From contig NZ_WOSY01000002.1 of NCBI RefSeq assembly GCF_011516755.1, forward strand, positions 247,034 through 311,033: a stretch of 64,000 nucleotides of DNA, read 5' to 3'. Shown piece after piece: positions 40,131 through 48,267 of the stretch. How positions within the stretch are numbered: position 1 is the first letter of the stretch; the number at the start of each line of letters is the position of its first letter. The stretch comes from Acetobacter conturbans (GTDB lineage Bacteria; Pseudomonadota; Alphaproteobacteria; Acetobacterales; Acetobacteraceae). The position numbers and the translations under genes were made by a program. The notes under the pieces are model-generated. The model ran no database searches and was not told the origin of the DNA. It saw nothing but the letters and a program-made list of their open reading frames with translations.

Positions 40131-40614
40131 AACGCGGCAGGGGCTGCTGTGAGCCGACAGCCGGTCGCGATCCTTCGCTGGCGGCAGGTCCATAGATTTC
40201 ACGGGCACGCCGGATAAAGGCCGAGACCATCAGGCGCACCGCCTCATTGAAGACGACCCCGATGGCAGCCTGAAGCAGGCGTGAGCGAAACTCGAAATCC
40301 ACGAAGAAATCGACCAGACACCCTCTCGGGTCCGGGGCGAGCGTCCAGACATTATTGAGATATTTGAAGGGGCCTTTTTCGTAGGTCACCCGAACGGAAT
40401 TCGGTCGATCGAGCGACACGCGCGACCGGAACGTTTCCCGGAATGGGCCGAACCCAACCGTCAGATCAGCCACCAGTTCGCTGGTCGTTTTGGAGACCAT
40501 GCGCACATTGGCGCACCACGGCAGAAATTTCGGATAACTGCCGACATCCGCGACGAGATCGAAAATCTGCTCGGGCGTGTAATTCAGGACCCGGCGTTCG
40601 GAATGGGTCGGCAT
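40129..40614 (-). CDS. Coenzyme Q-binding protein COQ10 / RatA-like START-domain protein
   Basis: 161 residues, a single polyketide-cyclase/START fold. The N-terminal RVLNYTPEQIFDLVADVGSYPKFLPWC stretch is characteristic. COQ10 homologues bind ubiquinone and assist its delivery to the respiratory chain; E. coli RatA was first named as a toxin, but the alphaproteobacterial proteins group with COQ10. Its start overlaps the lipA stop by one base, the common lipA-coq10 order in alphaproteobacteria, which supports cotranscription. The last 15 residues are Ser/Pro/Arg-rich and poorly conserved. Confidence 0.88.
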   Translation of the reverse strand: MPTHSERRVLNYTPEQIFDLVADVGSYPKFLPWCANVRMVSKTTSELVADLTVGFGPFRETFRSRVSLDRPNSVRVTYEKGPFKYLNNVWTLAPDPRGCLVDFFVDFEFRSRLLQAAIGVVFNEAVRLMVSAFIRRAREIYGPAASEGSRPAVGSQQPLPR

Positions 40615-41621
40615 CAGAACATCTTCACCTTGTCACTTGTTTTTTCAACTGCGGCACGATCCCGCAACTGAGCCGCACGCGCTTCGCTCAGGGCCGCAAA
40701 ATCGGCATCCGCATGATAGGACGAACGCGTCAGCGGCGTTGCACTCACCTGAAGGAAACCCTTGGCCCGCGCCATTGCGGCATAGTCGGCAAACTCATCG
40801 GGTGTGACGAAACGCGCTACGGCCGCGTGTTTGACCGTCGGCTGGAGATACTGGCCCATGGTGATGAAATCCACATCGGCAATGCGGAAATCGTCCATGA
40901 CCTGCCCCAGTTCGGCCTTCTCCTCACCAAGACCGAGCATCAGGCCGGATTTAGTGAAAATGGACGGATCGAGTTGCTTCACCCGGTCCAGCAGCCGGAC
41001 GGACTGGTAATAGCGCGCGCCCGGTCGGATGGAGGTGTAGAGCCGGGGCACAGTCTCGATATTATGATTGAACACGTCCGGTCGCGCTTCCACCACCACT
41101 TCCAGCGCGCCCGGTTTGCGAAGGAAGTCCGGCGTCAGCACTTCAATGGTGGTCTCCGGAGAAGCTTCGCGAATGGCGGCGATCACCTGCGCAAAATGAC
41201 GGGCTCCCCCATCGGCCAGATCGTCACGGTCCACCGATGTGATGACCACATGACGCAGCCCGAGGCGCGCAACGGCATGAGCAACACGACTCGGCTCGTC
41301 AGCATCAAGCGCACCGGGCAGGCCGGTCGTCACGTTGCAGAAGGAGCAGGCCCGCGTGCAGATCTCGCCCATGATCATCATGGTGGCATGACGCTGCGAC
41401 CAGCATTCTCCGATGTTCGGGCAGGCGGCTTCCTCGCACACCGTGACCAGCTTGTTATCGCGCATAAGCTTGCGCGTTTCATGGTACACAGGATGATTCG
41501 GCGCCTTGACCCGTATCCAGTCCGGCTTCCGCGCAATGGGGTTATCCGGCCGGTGTGCCTTTTCAGGATGACGCGCTGCCTGCCCCTGTTTTCGATGATC
41601 GATCAAAACGCGAACGCTCAT
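40614..41621 (-). CDS. lipA: Lipoyl synthase
   Basis: 335 residues, radical-SAM enzyme that inserts two sulfurs into octanoyl chains on lipoyl domains, so it is needed to activate the E2 and E1 beta lipoyl domains encoded at 18.9-21.5 kb. The auxiliary cluster motif [12 protein letters not shown] and the radical-SAM motif CTRACSFC are both present, followed by [17 protein letters not shown] and the C-terminal SSYHAD (Arg-Ser-Ser-Tyr) tail that ligates the auxiliary cluster. Full length. Its stop overlaps the start of the coq10-like gene. Confidence 0.97.
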   Translation of the reverse strand: MSVRVLIDHRKQGQAARHPEKAHRPDNPIARKPDWIRVKAPNHPVYHETRKLMRDNKLVTVCEEAACPNIGECWSQRHATMMIMGEICTRACSFCNVTTGLPGALDADEPSRVAHAVARLGLRHVVITSVDRDDLADGGARHFAQVIAAIREASPETTIEVLTPDFLRKPGALEVVVEARPDVFNHNIETVPRLYTSIRPGARYYQSVRLLDRVKQLDPSIFTKSGLMLGLGEEKAELGQVMDDFRIADVDFITMGQYLQPTVKHAAVARFVTPDEFADYAAMARAKGFLQVSATPLTRSSYHADADFAALSEARAAQLRDRAAVEKTSDKVKMF

Positions 41622-41860
41622 TGGTTCCTGTCCCGGCCTCGTCAGGCTTCAGAAGTGAGACGCCGCGCTTCACACGTCAAGCGTTGTCTCGACACACCAA
41701 GGGCAAGGTTTCGCGAGCGAGACAGGAGCAGCCCTCCCGTGATAGCTCTTCGCTATGGGTGGACAGCCTTTCTTATCATCAAAATGACGCCTTATTTTCA
41801 GGACGGTCCATACATAATCTGTTAACAAACCTGCAAAATCAGACACACAAAGACAGTTGC

Positions 41861-44083
41861 GTGACAACACCATCTCATCTTGAACGCCTCAATCCCGAGC
41901 AACGCGCCGCCATCGAGACCACCGAGGGGCCCCTCCTCGTCCTCGCTGGTGCGGGCACGGGCAAGACGCGCGTCCTGACCACCCGCTTCGCTCACATTCT
42001 GCTCTCGCACAGAGCGAAGTCCTGGCAGGTGCTGACTGTCACCTTCACCAACAAGGCGGCCCGCGAAATGCGGGAGCGGATCACCAGCATTCTGGGCGAG
42101 CCGGCGGAAGGCCTCTGGCTTGGCACCTTCCATTCCATCTGCGCACGAATGCTGCGTCGTCACGCCGAGTATGTCGGGCTTACCAGCAACTTCCTGATCC
42201 TCGATACCGACGACCAGCTCCGCCTCATCAAGCAGGTGGTGCAACCGTGGCGCATCGACGTGAAGCGCTGGCCGCTGAACGGCCTGATGGGGATCATCCA
42301 GCGCTGGAAAGACCGCGGGCTAACGCCTGACACCATCTCCCCCGCCGACAATACCGATTATGCGGACGGTCACGCCCGCGCCATCTATGCCGCCTATCAG
42401 GCCCGGCTCCGCGAGCTGAACGTCTGCGACTTCGGCGACCTGATGCTGCATGTGGTCGAGATCCTGCGTACGCGACCGGACGTGCTGACGCAGTATCAGC
42501 GCCTGTTCCGCTACATTCTGGTGGATGAGTACCAGGACACCAACACCATCCAGTATCTGTGGCTCCGGCTTCTGGCCCGACGTGAAGGTGAACCGGCCAA
42601 CATCTGCTGCGTCGGCGACGATGACCAGTCGATCTATTCGTGGCGTGGCGCGGAGGTGGAGAACATTCTCCGCTTCGAGAAAGATTTCCCCGGCGCGAAG
42701 ATCGTCCGGCTGGAACGGAATTACCGCTCCACGGCCCAGATCCTCGGTGCGGCAGCGGGACTGATCGCCCATAACGAAGGTCGGCTGGGCAAGACCCTGC
42801 GTCCCGGGCGCGACGATGCACAGGGAGATCTGGTTCATATTGTCGGTGTGTGGGATTCGGATGCCGAGGCCCGCGAGGTGTGCAGCCGGATCGAACGGCT
42901 CCGACGGGACGACCATCCGCTGGGCGAGTTCGCCATCCTCGTGCGCGCTGGTTTCCAGACGCGCGCCTTCGAGGAACGGCTGGTGCAGACGGGAATCCCC
43001 TACCGTATTGTCGGGGGGCTGCGTTTCTATGAGCGCGCCGAAATTCGCGACGCGATCGCCTATATGCGCGTGCTGGTCAATCCGGCCGATGACCTTGCCT
43101 TCGAGCGCGTCGTCAATGTGCCCAAGCGCGGCGTCGGGACGGCGGCCCTGCAGAAGATGCATGTGGAAGCGCGGGGGCAGCATGCCTCCCTTTCCGTGGC
43201 GCTCGCTTTTCTGCTGAAATCCGGCGGCTTCCGGGGCAAGGCAGCGGAAAAGCTGAACGCTTTTCAGGAGTGCTTCGAAACCCAGCGCGCCCTGCTCGCA
43301 AAGGAAGGTCACGTCGTCGCCGTCGGGAACCTTCTTGAGGAAAGCGGCTATCTGGGCATGTGGCGGGATGACAAGGCGCCGGACGCGCCCGGCCGACTGG
43401 AAAATCTCAAGGAACTGATCCGCGCCCTCGCCGACTTCAGCACACTGAGCGAGTTCCTCGAACATGTCTCGCTGGTCATGGAAAGCGAAGGCACGAATGA
43501 GGACCAGAAGGTTTCCATCATGACCCTTCATGGCGCCAAGGGGCTGGAGTTCGACACGGTGTTCCTGCCGGGCTGGGAAGAAGGCGTCTTCCCCTCGCAG
43601 CGCACACTCGACGAAAGCGGCGACAAGGGCGTCGAGGAGGAGCGTCGGCTGGCTTATGTGGGCATCACCCGCGCCCGGTATCGCGCGACCATCCTCCATG
43701 CGGCCAACCGACGGATCTATGCCAACTGGCAGGAATCCATGCCGAGCCGTTTCCTTGACGAGTTGCCTGATGAGTATGTCGATCGTGAAGGCGAGACGGC
43801 TACGCGGCAGGCCCGGCAGGACTATTCCGGCATTTTCCGGACCAGCGTCTTCTCTGACGACGTGACCAGTTCAATGTCGCCCCTCGTCGCCAGACGGCGG
43901 TCGTCGGTCAATGATGAGTTGGCGGCGAACACCTCCAAAATCGAGATCGGCTCGCGCGTTTTCCATCAGAAGTTCGGCTATGGCGTGGTGGTGGACGCTG
44001 ACAGGGGTTCGGCGGAAGTGGTGTTCGAAAAAGCCGGCAGCAAACGGGTAATGGCCTCCTATCTGCAACCCGCTTCTGAATGA
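41861..44083 (+). CDS. uvrD: UvrD/PcrA-type ATP-dependent DNA helicase (superfamily 1)
   Basis: 740 residues from the GTG at 41861 (TTPSHLERLNPEQRAAI), the position where UvrD-family proteins begin; the frame is open 306 bases further upstream but that part is not helicase-like and overlaps the lipA start. Visible: Q motif LNPEQRAAI, Walker A AGAGTGKTRVL (29-39), TFTNKAAREMRERI, YILVDEYQDTNTIQY (motif II), GDDDQSIYSWRGAEV, RLERNYRS, and MTLHGAKGLEFDTVFLPG with EERRLAYVGITRAR. A Tudor-like RNA polymerase-binding C-terminus (GSRVFHQKFGYGVVVDADRG) is present, as in PcrA. Ribosome site is weak. Confidence 0.93.
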   Translation: MTTPSHLERLNPEQRAAIETTEGPLLVLAGAGTGKTRVLTTRFAHILLSHRAKSWQVLTVTFTNKAAREMRERITSILGEPAEGLWLGTFHSICARMLRRHAEYVGLTSNFLILDTDDQLRLIKQVVQPWRIDVKRWPLNGLMGIIQRWKDRGLTPDTISPADNTDYADGHARAIYAAYQARLRELNVCDFGDLMLHVVEILRTRPDVLTQYQRLFRYILVDEYQDTNTIQYLWLRLLARREGEPANICCVGDDDQSIYSWRGAEVENILRFEKDFPGAKIVRLERNYRSTAQILGAAAGLIAHNEGRLGKTLRPGRDDAQGDLVHIVGVWDSDAEAREVCSRIERLRRDDHPLGEFAILVRAGFQTRAFEERLVQTGIPYRIVGGLRFYERAEIRDAIAYMRVLVNPADDLAFERVVNVPKRGVGTAALQKMHVEARGQHASLSVALAFLLKSGGFRGKAAEKLNAFQECFETQRALLAKEGHVVAVGNLLEESGYLGMWRDDKAPDAPGRLENLKELIRALADFSTLSEFLEHVSLVMESEGTNEDQKVSIMTLHGAKGLEFDTVFLPGWEEGVFPSQRTLDESGDKGVEEERRLAYVGITRARYRATILHAANRRIYANWQESMPSRFLDELPDEYVDREGETATRQARQDYSGIFRTSVFSDDVTSSMSPLVARRRSSVNDELAANTSKIEIGSRVFHQKFGYGVVVDADRGSAEVVFEKAGSKRVMASYLQPASE

Positions 44084-44210
44084 GTGGCAGCTGAAACGCA
44101 GACCAAAATCGGCGGTCCCCTCTGGTGCAACCGGGGGTTCGCCTGATATGGAGCCGCTTCCGACGGCCCAGTTCGTCCCATAAAACCCGTCGCCTACCGG
44201 GAGGCCATCC

Positions 44211-45125
44211 ATGACCACCAGCCGCCGCAGACATGCGACCGAACTGGAAACGATCTCCGTCACCGTGCCGGAAAGCGCTGTCGAAGCCTATGAAAACGCC
44301 ATCAGCATGGTGTGCTCGACGGTCGGCATCTTCGAGTTCGACGAAGAAGAGCGGATGTGGCGGGTCGAGGGCGTCAAGGACAGCGGCCATGCGGAGGATG
44401 AACTCATCGCCGCGCTGGCGCTGGCGGAACTGACCACCGGCATCGCAGCGGAACTGGAACGGGTCCAGACGGAGACCGAGGGCTGGCTGGCCCGCACCTA
44501 TGAATCCTTTCCCGCACAGGAAGTCGGCAAGCGGTTCGTGGTCCGGGGCTCACATCTCGACACGCCACAGGACCCCAACCGGATCACCATCACGCTGGAT
44601 GCGGGCATGGCCTTCGGCTCGGGCGAGCATGGTTCGACACGCGGCTGCCTGCGGGCGCTTGAACAGATCGCCTATCGCAGACCGCGCAACATTCTGGATC
44701 TCGGCTGTGGGTCGGGCATCCTCGCGATGGCTGGGGCCGCCCTTCTCCATCGCCCGGTTCTCGCCACCGATATCGATCCCTGGTCCGTGCGCATCACGCG
44801 GGAAAACGCGGCGCGTAACGGATTGTCCCGCATGGTCGAAGCCCGCCTCGGCAATGGCTGGTCCACGCCGGAAATTCGCCGCCGCGCACCCTACGACCTC
44901 GTGTTCGCCAACATCCTCGCCCGCCCCCTCTGCCTGATGGCAAAAGACCTCGCCCGTTATCTTGCGCCCGGTGGCACCGTGATCCTTGCCGGCCTGCTGA
45001 ACACGCAGGTTCGCATGGTGCTGGCGGCTCACAATCGCTGCGGGCTGGTGCTGGAACGCCATCTGCGCGAAGGCGACTGGGGCACGCTGATCCTGCGGAA
45101 GCCGGTAGGCGCAAGAGGACGCTAA
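44211..45125 (+). CDS. prmA: Ribosomal protein L11 methyltransferase
   Basis: 304 residues. SAM-dependent trimethylation of L11. N-terminal ferredoxin-like recognition domain (about 10-85), then TLDAGMAFGSGEHGSTRGCLRALE, the SAM-binding LDLGCGSGILAMAGA, ATDIDPWSVRITRENAARNG and the active-site VFANILARPL stretch (Asn-Ile-Leu in place of NxL). Start at the ATG at 44211, preceded by GGGAGG. The gap from uvrD is 127 bases. It may be the last gene of a uvrD-prmA unit. Confidence 0.93.
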   Translation: MTTSRRRHATELETISVTVPESAVEAYENAISMVCSTVGIFEFDEEERMWRVEGVKDSGHAEDELIAALALAELTTGIAAELERVQTETEGWLARTYESFPAQEVGKRFVVRGSHLDTPQDPNRITITLDAGMAFGSGEHGSTRGCLRALEQIAYRRPRNILDLGCGSGILAMAGAALLHRPVLATDIDPWSVRITRENAARNGLSRMVEARLGNGWSTPEIRRRAPYDLVFANILARPLCLMAKDLARYLAPGGTVILAGLLNTQVRMVLAAHNRCGLVLERHLREGDWGTLILRKPVGARGR

Positions 45126-45140
45126 AACGCGAGCAAGGCT

Positions 45141-45158
45141 TCTTTCAGGGCTGAAAGA
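45141..45158. repeat. Small inverted repeat after prmA
   Basis: TCTTTCA (45141-45147) and TGAAAGA (45152-45158) flank a GGGC loop, 15 bases after the prmA stop. It may form a hairpin at the transcript end; there is no T-run. Confidence 0.35.
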
Positions 45159-45212
45159 GACGGCGCTCCCCACACTCTGATTTCAGCTCTTCATCGTTTT
45201 GAGGCGTATCCG

Positions 45213-45231
45213 AAACACCTTTAGGGTGTTT
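45213..45231. terminator. Hairpin between convergent prmA and DksA-like gene
   Basis: AAACACC (45213-45219), loop TTTAG, GGTGTTT (45225-45231). The arms end in T3 on the plus strand and, by symmetry, also in T3 on the minus strand, so it can act as a weak bidirectional terminator 21 bases from the stop of the DksA-like gene. Confidence 0.5.
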
Positions 45232-45251
45232 GCCGAAAGACTGCCGGGCAG

Positions 45252-45515
45252 TCAGCGAAGCTGGCTGTCCTTGCTCCCCCGACGGTTGATGCCACTGAAA
45301 ACCGGCTGCTTGTCGCGTTCCGACTGGCAATCGATGCACAGCCTGACTCCCGCCATTGCCTGCCGTCGGGCTTCGGGAATTTCCTCACCGCATTCACGGC
45401 AATATTGTTCGCTCTCGCCCTGAGGAATATGCGCCCGCGCCCGCTTCACCGCGTCTGCGATGGTATCGTCAATCTGCTCCTGAACGGCTCCCTCAGGAGC
45501 CCAACCTGTGGCCAT
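45252..45515 (-). CDS. DksA/TraR family C4-type zinc-finger protein (YbiI-like)
   Basis: 87 residues from the ATG at 45515, fixed by a clear CAGGAGAAG ribosome site seven bases upstream. A helical N-terminal part (VQEQIDDTIADAVKRARAH) leads to a four-Cys zinc finger: Cys39 and Cys42 in YCRECGEEIPEARR, and Cys60 and Cys63 in RLCIDCQ. The protein lacks the long coiled coil and acidic tip of true DksA, so it is more like TraR or YbiI. It may bind in the RNA polymerase secondary channel, but that is inference from the family. Confidence 0.85.
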   Translation of the reverse strand: MATGWAPEGAVQEQIDDTIADAVKRARAHIPQGESEQYCRECGEEIPEARRQAMAGVRLCIDCQSERDKQPVFSGINRRGSKDSQLR

Positions 45516-45960
45516 CGTTCTTCTCCTGAAACGAAAATCTGACCATATTCCGTTGCGGATGGTGAGGCAAAACGATTTTATTGATGGGGTTTGGGTGGCT
45601 GAGGGCTGGGACTGGTTTCGCCTCATCCCGGTCATTTACTGCAACATTAATCCGACCTGATACCGGACACTCCAAGGCAAGATCGCTGTTTCTACGATCC
45701 ATCCTGCGGTTCAGATGCAGATTGGCCGTTTTAACCGGCTTCTTCCCAAGACGATTGCATAGTTTCAGTTTCGGCCAAGCGGCGGCAGGCGGCGTGCATC
45801 CAGCAGGCCATCACATTCCAGCGATAAGCACGCCTGTATTCTTATGTCACGGCTACTCCAGAGGCACGGCTGACGTTGAGTTCACAGCACGACAACCTTT
45901 TGTCGTGCCGGGCGACCCCGGCCGCAAGGGATGGCCGCTGCCCGAACCTGGAGACAAGCC
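45516..45960. other. 445-base gap upstream of fdhA
   Basis: Separates the divergent DksA-like gene and fdhA. No coding frame in it resembles a known protein. The only clear element is the inverted repeat at 45887-45908. Promoters for both genes should lie here, but no hexamer pair stands out. Confidence 0.5.
45887..45908. promoter_or_regulatory. Perfect inverted repeat upstream of fdhA
   Basis: GCACGACAA (45887-45895), spacer CCTT, TTGTCGTGC (45900-45908). It ends 52 bases before the fdhA start, a position fitting an operator or a 5'-leader hairpin. There is no evidence in the sequence for which regulator would bind. Confidence 0.4.
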
Positions 45961-47154
45961 ATGTCTGACGAAAACAGAGGGGTCGTTTATCTCGGTCCCA
46001 ATCATGTTGAAGTGCAGCGGATCGACGATCCCAGAATGGAAACACCAGACGGTCGGAAGATTGACCACGGCGTCATTCTCAAGGTCGTGTCCACCAATAT
46101 TTGCGGCTCGGATCAACACATGGTCCGCGGTCGCACGACTGCCCCTTCCGGCCTGGTGCTGGGTCATGAAATCACAGGCGAAGTCATCGAAACCGGGTCG
46201 GATGTCGAGATGGTCCGCAAGGGCGATCTGGTGTCCGTTCCCTTCAACGTCGCCTGTGGACGATGCAGATGCTGCCGCGAGCAGCACACTGGTGTGTGTC
46301 TGACAGTCAATTCGAGCCGTGCAGGTGGCGCCTATGGCTATGTGGATATGGGAGGATGGGTCGGTGGACAGGCCCGTTATGTCATGGTCCCTTATGCAGA
46401 CTTCAATCTGCTGCGCTTCCCTGACAAGGCTCAGGCTCTTGAGCGCATCCGTGATCTCACAATGCTGACCGATATTCTCCCTACCGGTTTCCATGGTGCC
46501 ATCAATGCCAAGGTTGGCGTGGGTTCAACAGTCTATATCGCAGGTGCAGGCCCGGTGGGTATGGCAGCGGCAGCATCGGCGCGCATCCTTGGGGCGGCAG
46601 TCGTCATGATTGGCGATTTCAACCCTGAACGTCTCGCCCATGCGAAGGCGGTCGGATTTGAACCCATCGATCTCCAGAGCCACGACAAACTCGGAGATGT
46701 CATCGCGCAGGTCATCGGTGTTCCGGAGGTGGACAGCTTCATTGATGCCGTCGGCTTCGAAGCCCGGGGATATGACGGAAAAGAACAGCCCGCCGTCATT
46801 CTCAACCAGGCCATGGAAGTGACCCGTCCGGCCGGAGCCATCGGTATTCCCGGCCTGTATGTGACGGAAGATCCCGGCGCCCATGAGGCTGCTGCCCAGA
46901 AGGGCAATCTGACATTGCGTCTCGGTGAGGGCTGGGCAAAAAGCCAGTCCTTCCATACCGGACAGACCCCCGTGCTGCGATATAACCGGCAACTGATGCA
47001 GGCAATCCTGCATGGACGCCTTCCAATCGCCGATATCGTCAATGCCACCGTCATTTCACTTGAAGACGCACCACGCGGCTACCATGACTTCGACAAGGGT
47101 GCACCGCGTAAGTTCGTTCTCGATCCTCATGGAATGCTGAAGAACGCAGCGTAA
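45961..47154 (+). CDS. fdhA: Glutathione-independent formaldehyde dehydrogenase (zinc, NAD-dependent)
   Basis: 397 residues from the ATG at 45961. Close in length and text to Pseudomonas putida formaldehyde dismutase/dehydrogenase FdhA: NRGVVYLGPNHVEVQRID, HGVILKVVSTNICGSDQHMVRGRT, VLGHEITGEVIE, and the GAYGYVDMGGWVGGQA stretch. Catalytic zinc ligands are Cys48 and His69; structural zinc Cys are 99, 102, 105 and 113. NAD site VYIAGAGPVGMAAAASARILGA. It oxidises formaldehyde to formate without added glutathione in the Pseudomonas enzyme; the tight NAD binding of that enzyme cannot be confirmed here. Single gene. Confidence 0.92.
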   Translation: MSDENRGVVYLGPNHVEVQRIDDPRMETPDGRKIDHGVILKVVSTNICGSDQHMVRGRTTAPSGLVLGHEITGEVIETGSDVEMVRKGDLVSVPFNVACGRCRCCREQHTGVCLTVNSSRAGGAYGYVDMGGWVGGQARYVMVPYADFNLLRFPDKAQALERIRDLTMLTDILPTGFHGAINAKVGVGSTVYIAGAGPVGMAAAASARILGAAVVMIGDFNPERLAHAKAVGFEPIDLQSHDKLGDVIAQVIGVPEVDSFIDAVGFEARGYDGKEQPAVILNQAMEVTRPAGAIGIPGLYVTEDPGAHEAAAQKGNLTLRLGEGWAKSQSFHTGQTPVLRYNRQLMQAILHGRLPIADIVNATVISLEDAPRGYHDFDKGAPRKFVLDPHGMLKNAA

Positions 47155-47237
47155 GCCTGCTTCGTGTCATGGTCGATCCAGATTCGGACCATGACACGAA
47201 AACGGGGAAAGCCCGGCTTTTCGATGGAGACCAGTCC

Positions 47238-47447
47238 ATGACCGACGACACGCCCTTGCATTGCGTCACCCTTATCGGAAGCCTGCGCAAACCATCCTTC
47301 AATGCGGCTATTGAGCACGCCTGACCTTAAACTCGCTCGCGAAGGCGCTTCGATCCTCCGCTCTCGGATCAATCGAGGATTTCCCCACTTACAACGCGGA
47401 TGTTCAGGACGGAAAATTCCCCGATCCCGTTTTGTCCAAAGCAGCCC
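47238..47447 (+). pseudogene. Remnant of an NADPH-dependent FMN reductase (chromate-reductase-like)
   Basis: The first 28 codons from ATG 47238 read like the start of a flavodoxin-fold FMN reductase, with the FMN loop VTLIGSLRKPSFNAAIEHA, then stop at 47322. The homologous reading continues in other frames: LAREGASI from 47332, then GSIEDFPTYNADVQDGKFPDPVL from about 47366, which is the next family segment (motif P-x-Y-N-x-D). At least two frameshifts and loss of everything after the first 70 residues show that the gene is dead. Its last part lies opposite the 3' end of the NUDIX gene. Confidence 0.7.
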
Positions 47448-48135
47448 CGCCTTCCCGATAAAGAAACCAACTCAGCAGGCAGTGCGCGTTGGCGGTGTAA
47501 CGGGGCACCTCTTCGAAGGGCACAACCATAACAGTGGTGTGCTCGTGTTCACTGGCAAGCCCCATCTTCCGCCCGGAAAGCAGGGTTATCTGATCTCGTG
47601 TCAGCGTGATATCAACGGCATAAAGCGTCATCTCTTCATCGCTTCCGCCCGGGGACAGGAAAACCGGCTCCTTTTTCAGCCTGTATGGCGGCCCGCTGGC
47701 GTGCCTGAGATCGATACCCGTTTCTTCCTGCAACTCCTCCAAGGCCGCGCTGTCCACGGTGCCGTCATCGACCATGCCTGCCGGGAGTGCGGCGACCATC
47801 TCTCCCACAGGAAGTCTGGCTTCATTGACGAGCACAACGTGCTTTTCCTCAGGCGCTCCCTGCACGGTAATCACGGGCATGATGGACACAGTGGGGCCTC
47901 GCAGGACGGCAAAGCACGGCATTCTGGCGCTTTCATGCCGGGCATCCGCTTCCACGACGATGAACCCGACACGCGAGCCGAACATCATGACGTCCCGCAC
48001 GAGAACGGAGCGCAGGTCGAAGCTTGAGCGGGTCTTCTCAATCCATGCCTGAAAGTGGCGGGCCGCCAGCGTCTTTTCATGGAGATCGGGCGGCACGGAT
48101 GGGACGAAGGTGACTGGAATGGAGGGTCTGGTCAT
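47404..48135 (-). CDS. NUDIX hydrolase
   Basis: 243 residues from the ATG at 48135. The NUDIX segment lies at about 117-141, LPAGMVDD followed by ALEELQEETGID. The second half of the box (E-x-x-E-E-x-G) is intact, but the Glu expected after GMVDDG is Thr and the spacing to the second half is one residue short. The LPAG-x-x-D text resembles ADP-ribose pyrophosphatases; the substrate cannot be fixed. The last 15 or so residues (ALDKTGSGNFPS) are read antisense to a decayed FMN reductase, so the C-terminus may be recent. Divergent from the CYTH-CHAD gene. Confidence 0.75.
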   Translation of the reverse strand: MTRPSIPVTFVPSVPPDLHEKTLAARHFQAWIEKTRSSFDLRSVLVRDVMMFGSRVGFIVVEADARHESARMPCFAVLRGPTVSIMPVITVQGAPEEKHVVLVNEARLPVGEMVAALPAGMVDDGTVDSAALEELQEETGIDLRHASGPPYRLKKEPVFLSPGGSDEEMTLYAVDITLTRDQITLLSGRKMGLASEHEHTTVMVVPFEEVPRYTANAHCLLSWFLYREGGAALDKTGSGNFPS

Positions 48136-48267
48136 GGTTCCCACAAAGATGTGTTGTGCAGAAAATCTTTGACATGCAGCACCCAATGTCGGCCCGAGCG
48201 TTACCTGTTACGCTCACTGCCTAACACCACAGGGGAGCGGTCTGTCAGCGGATCGTGCTCGATCATC

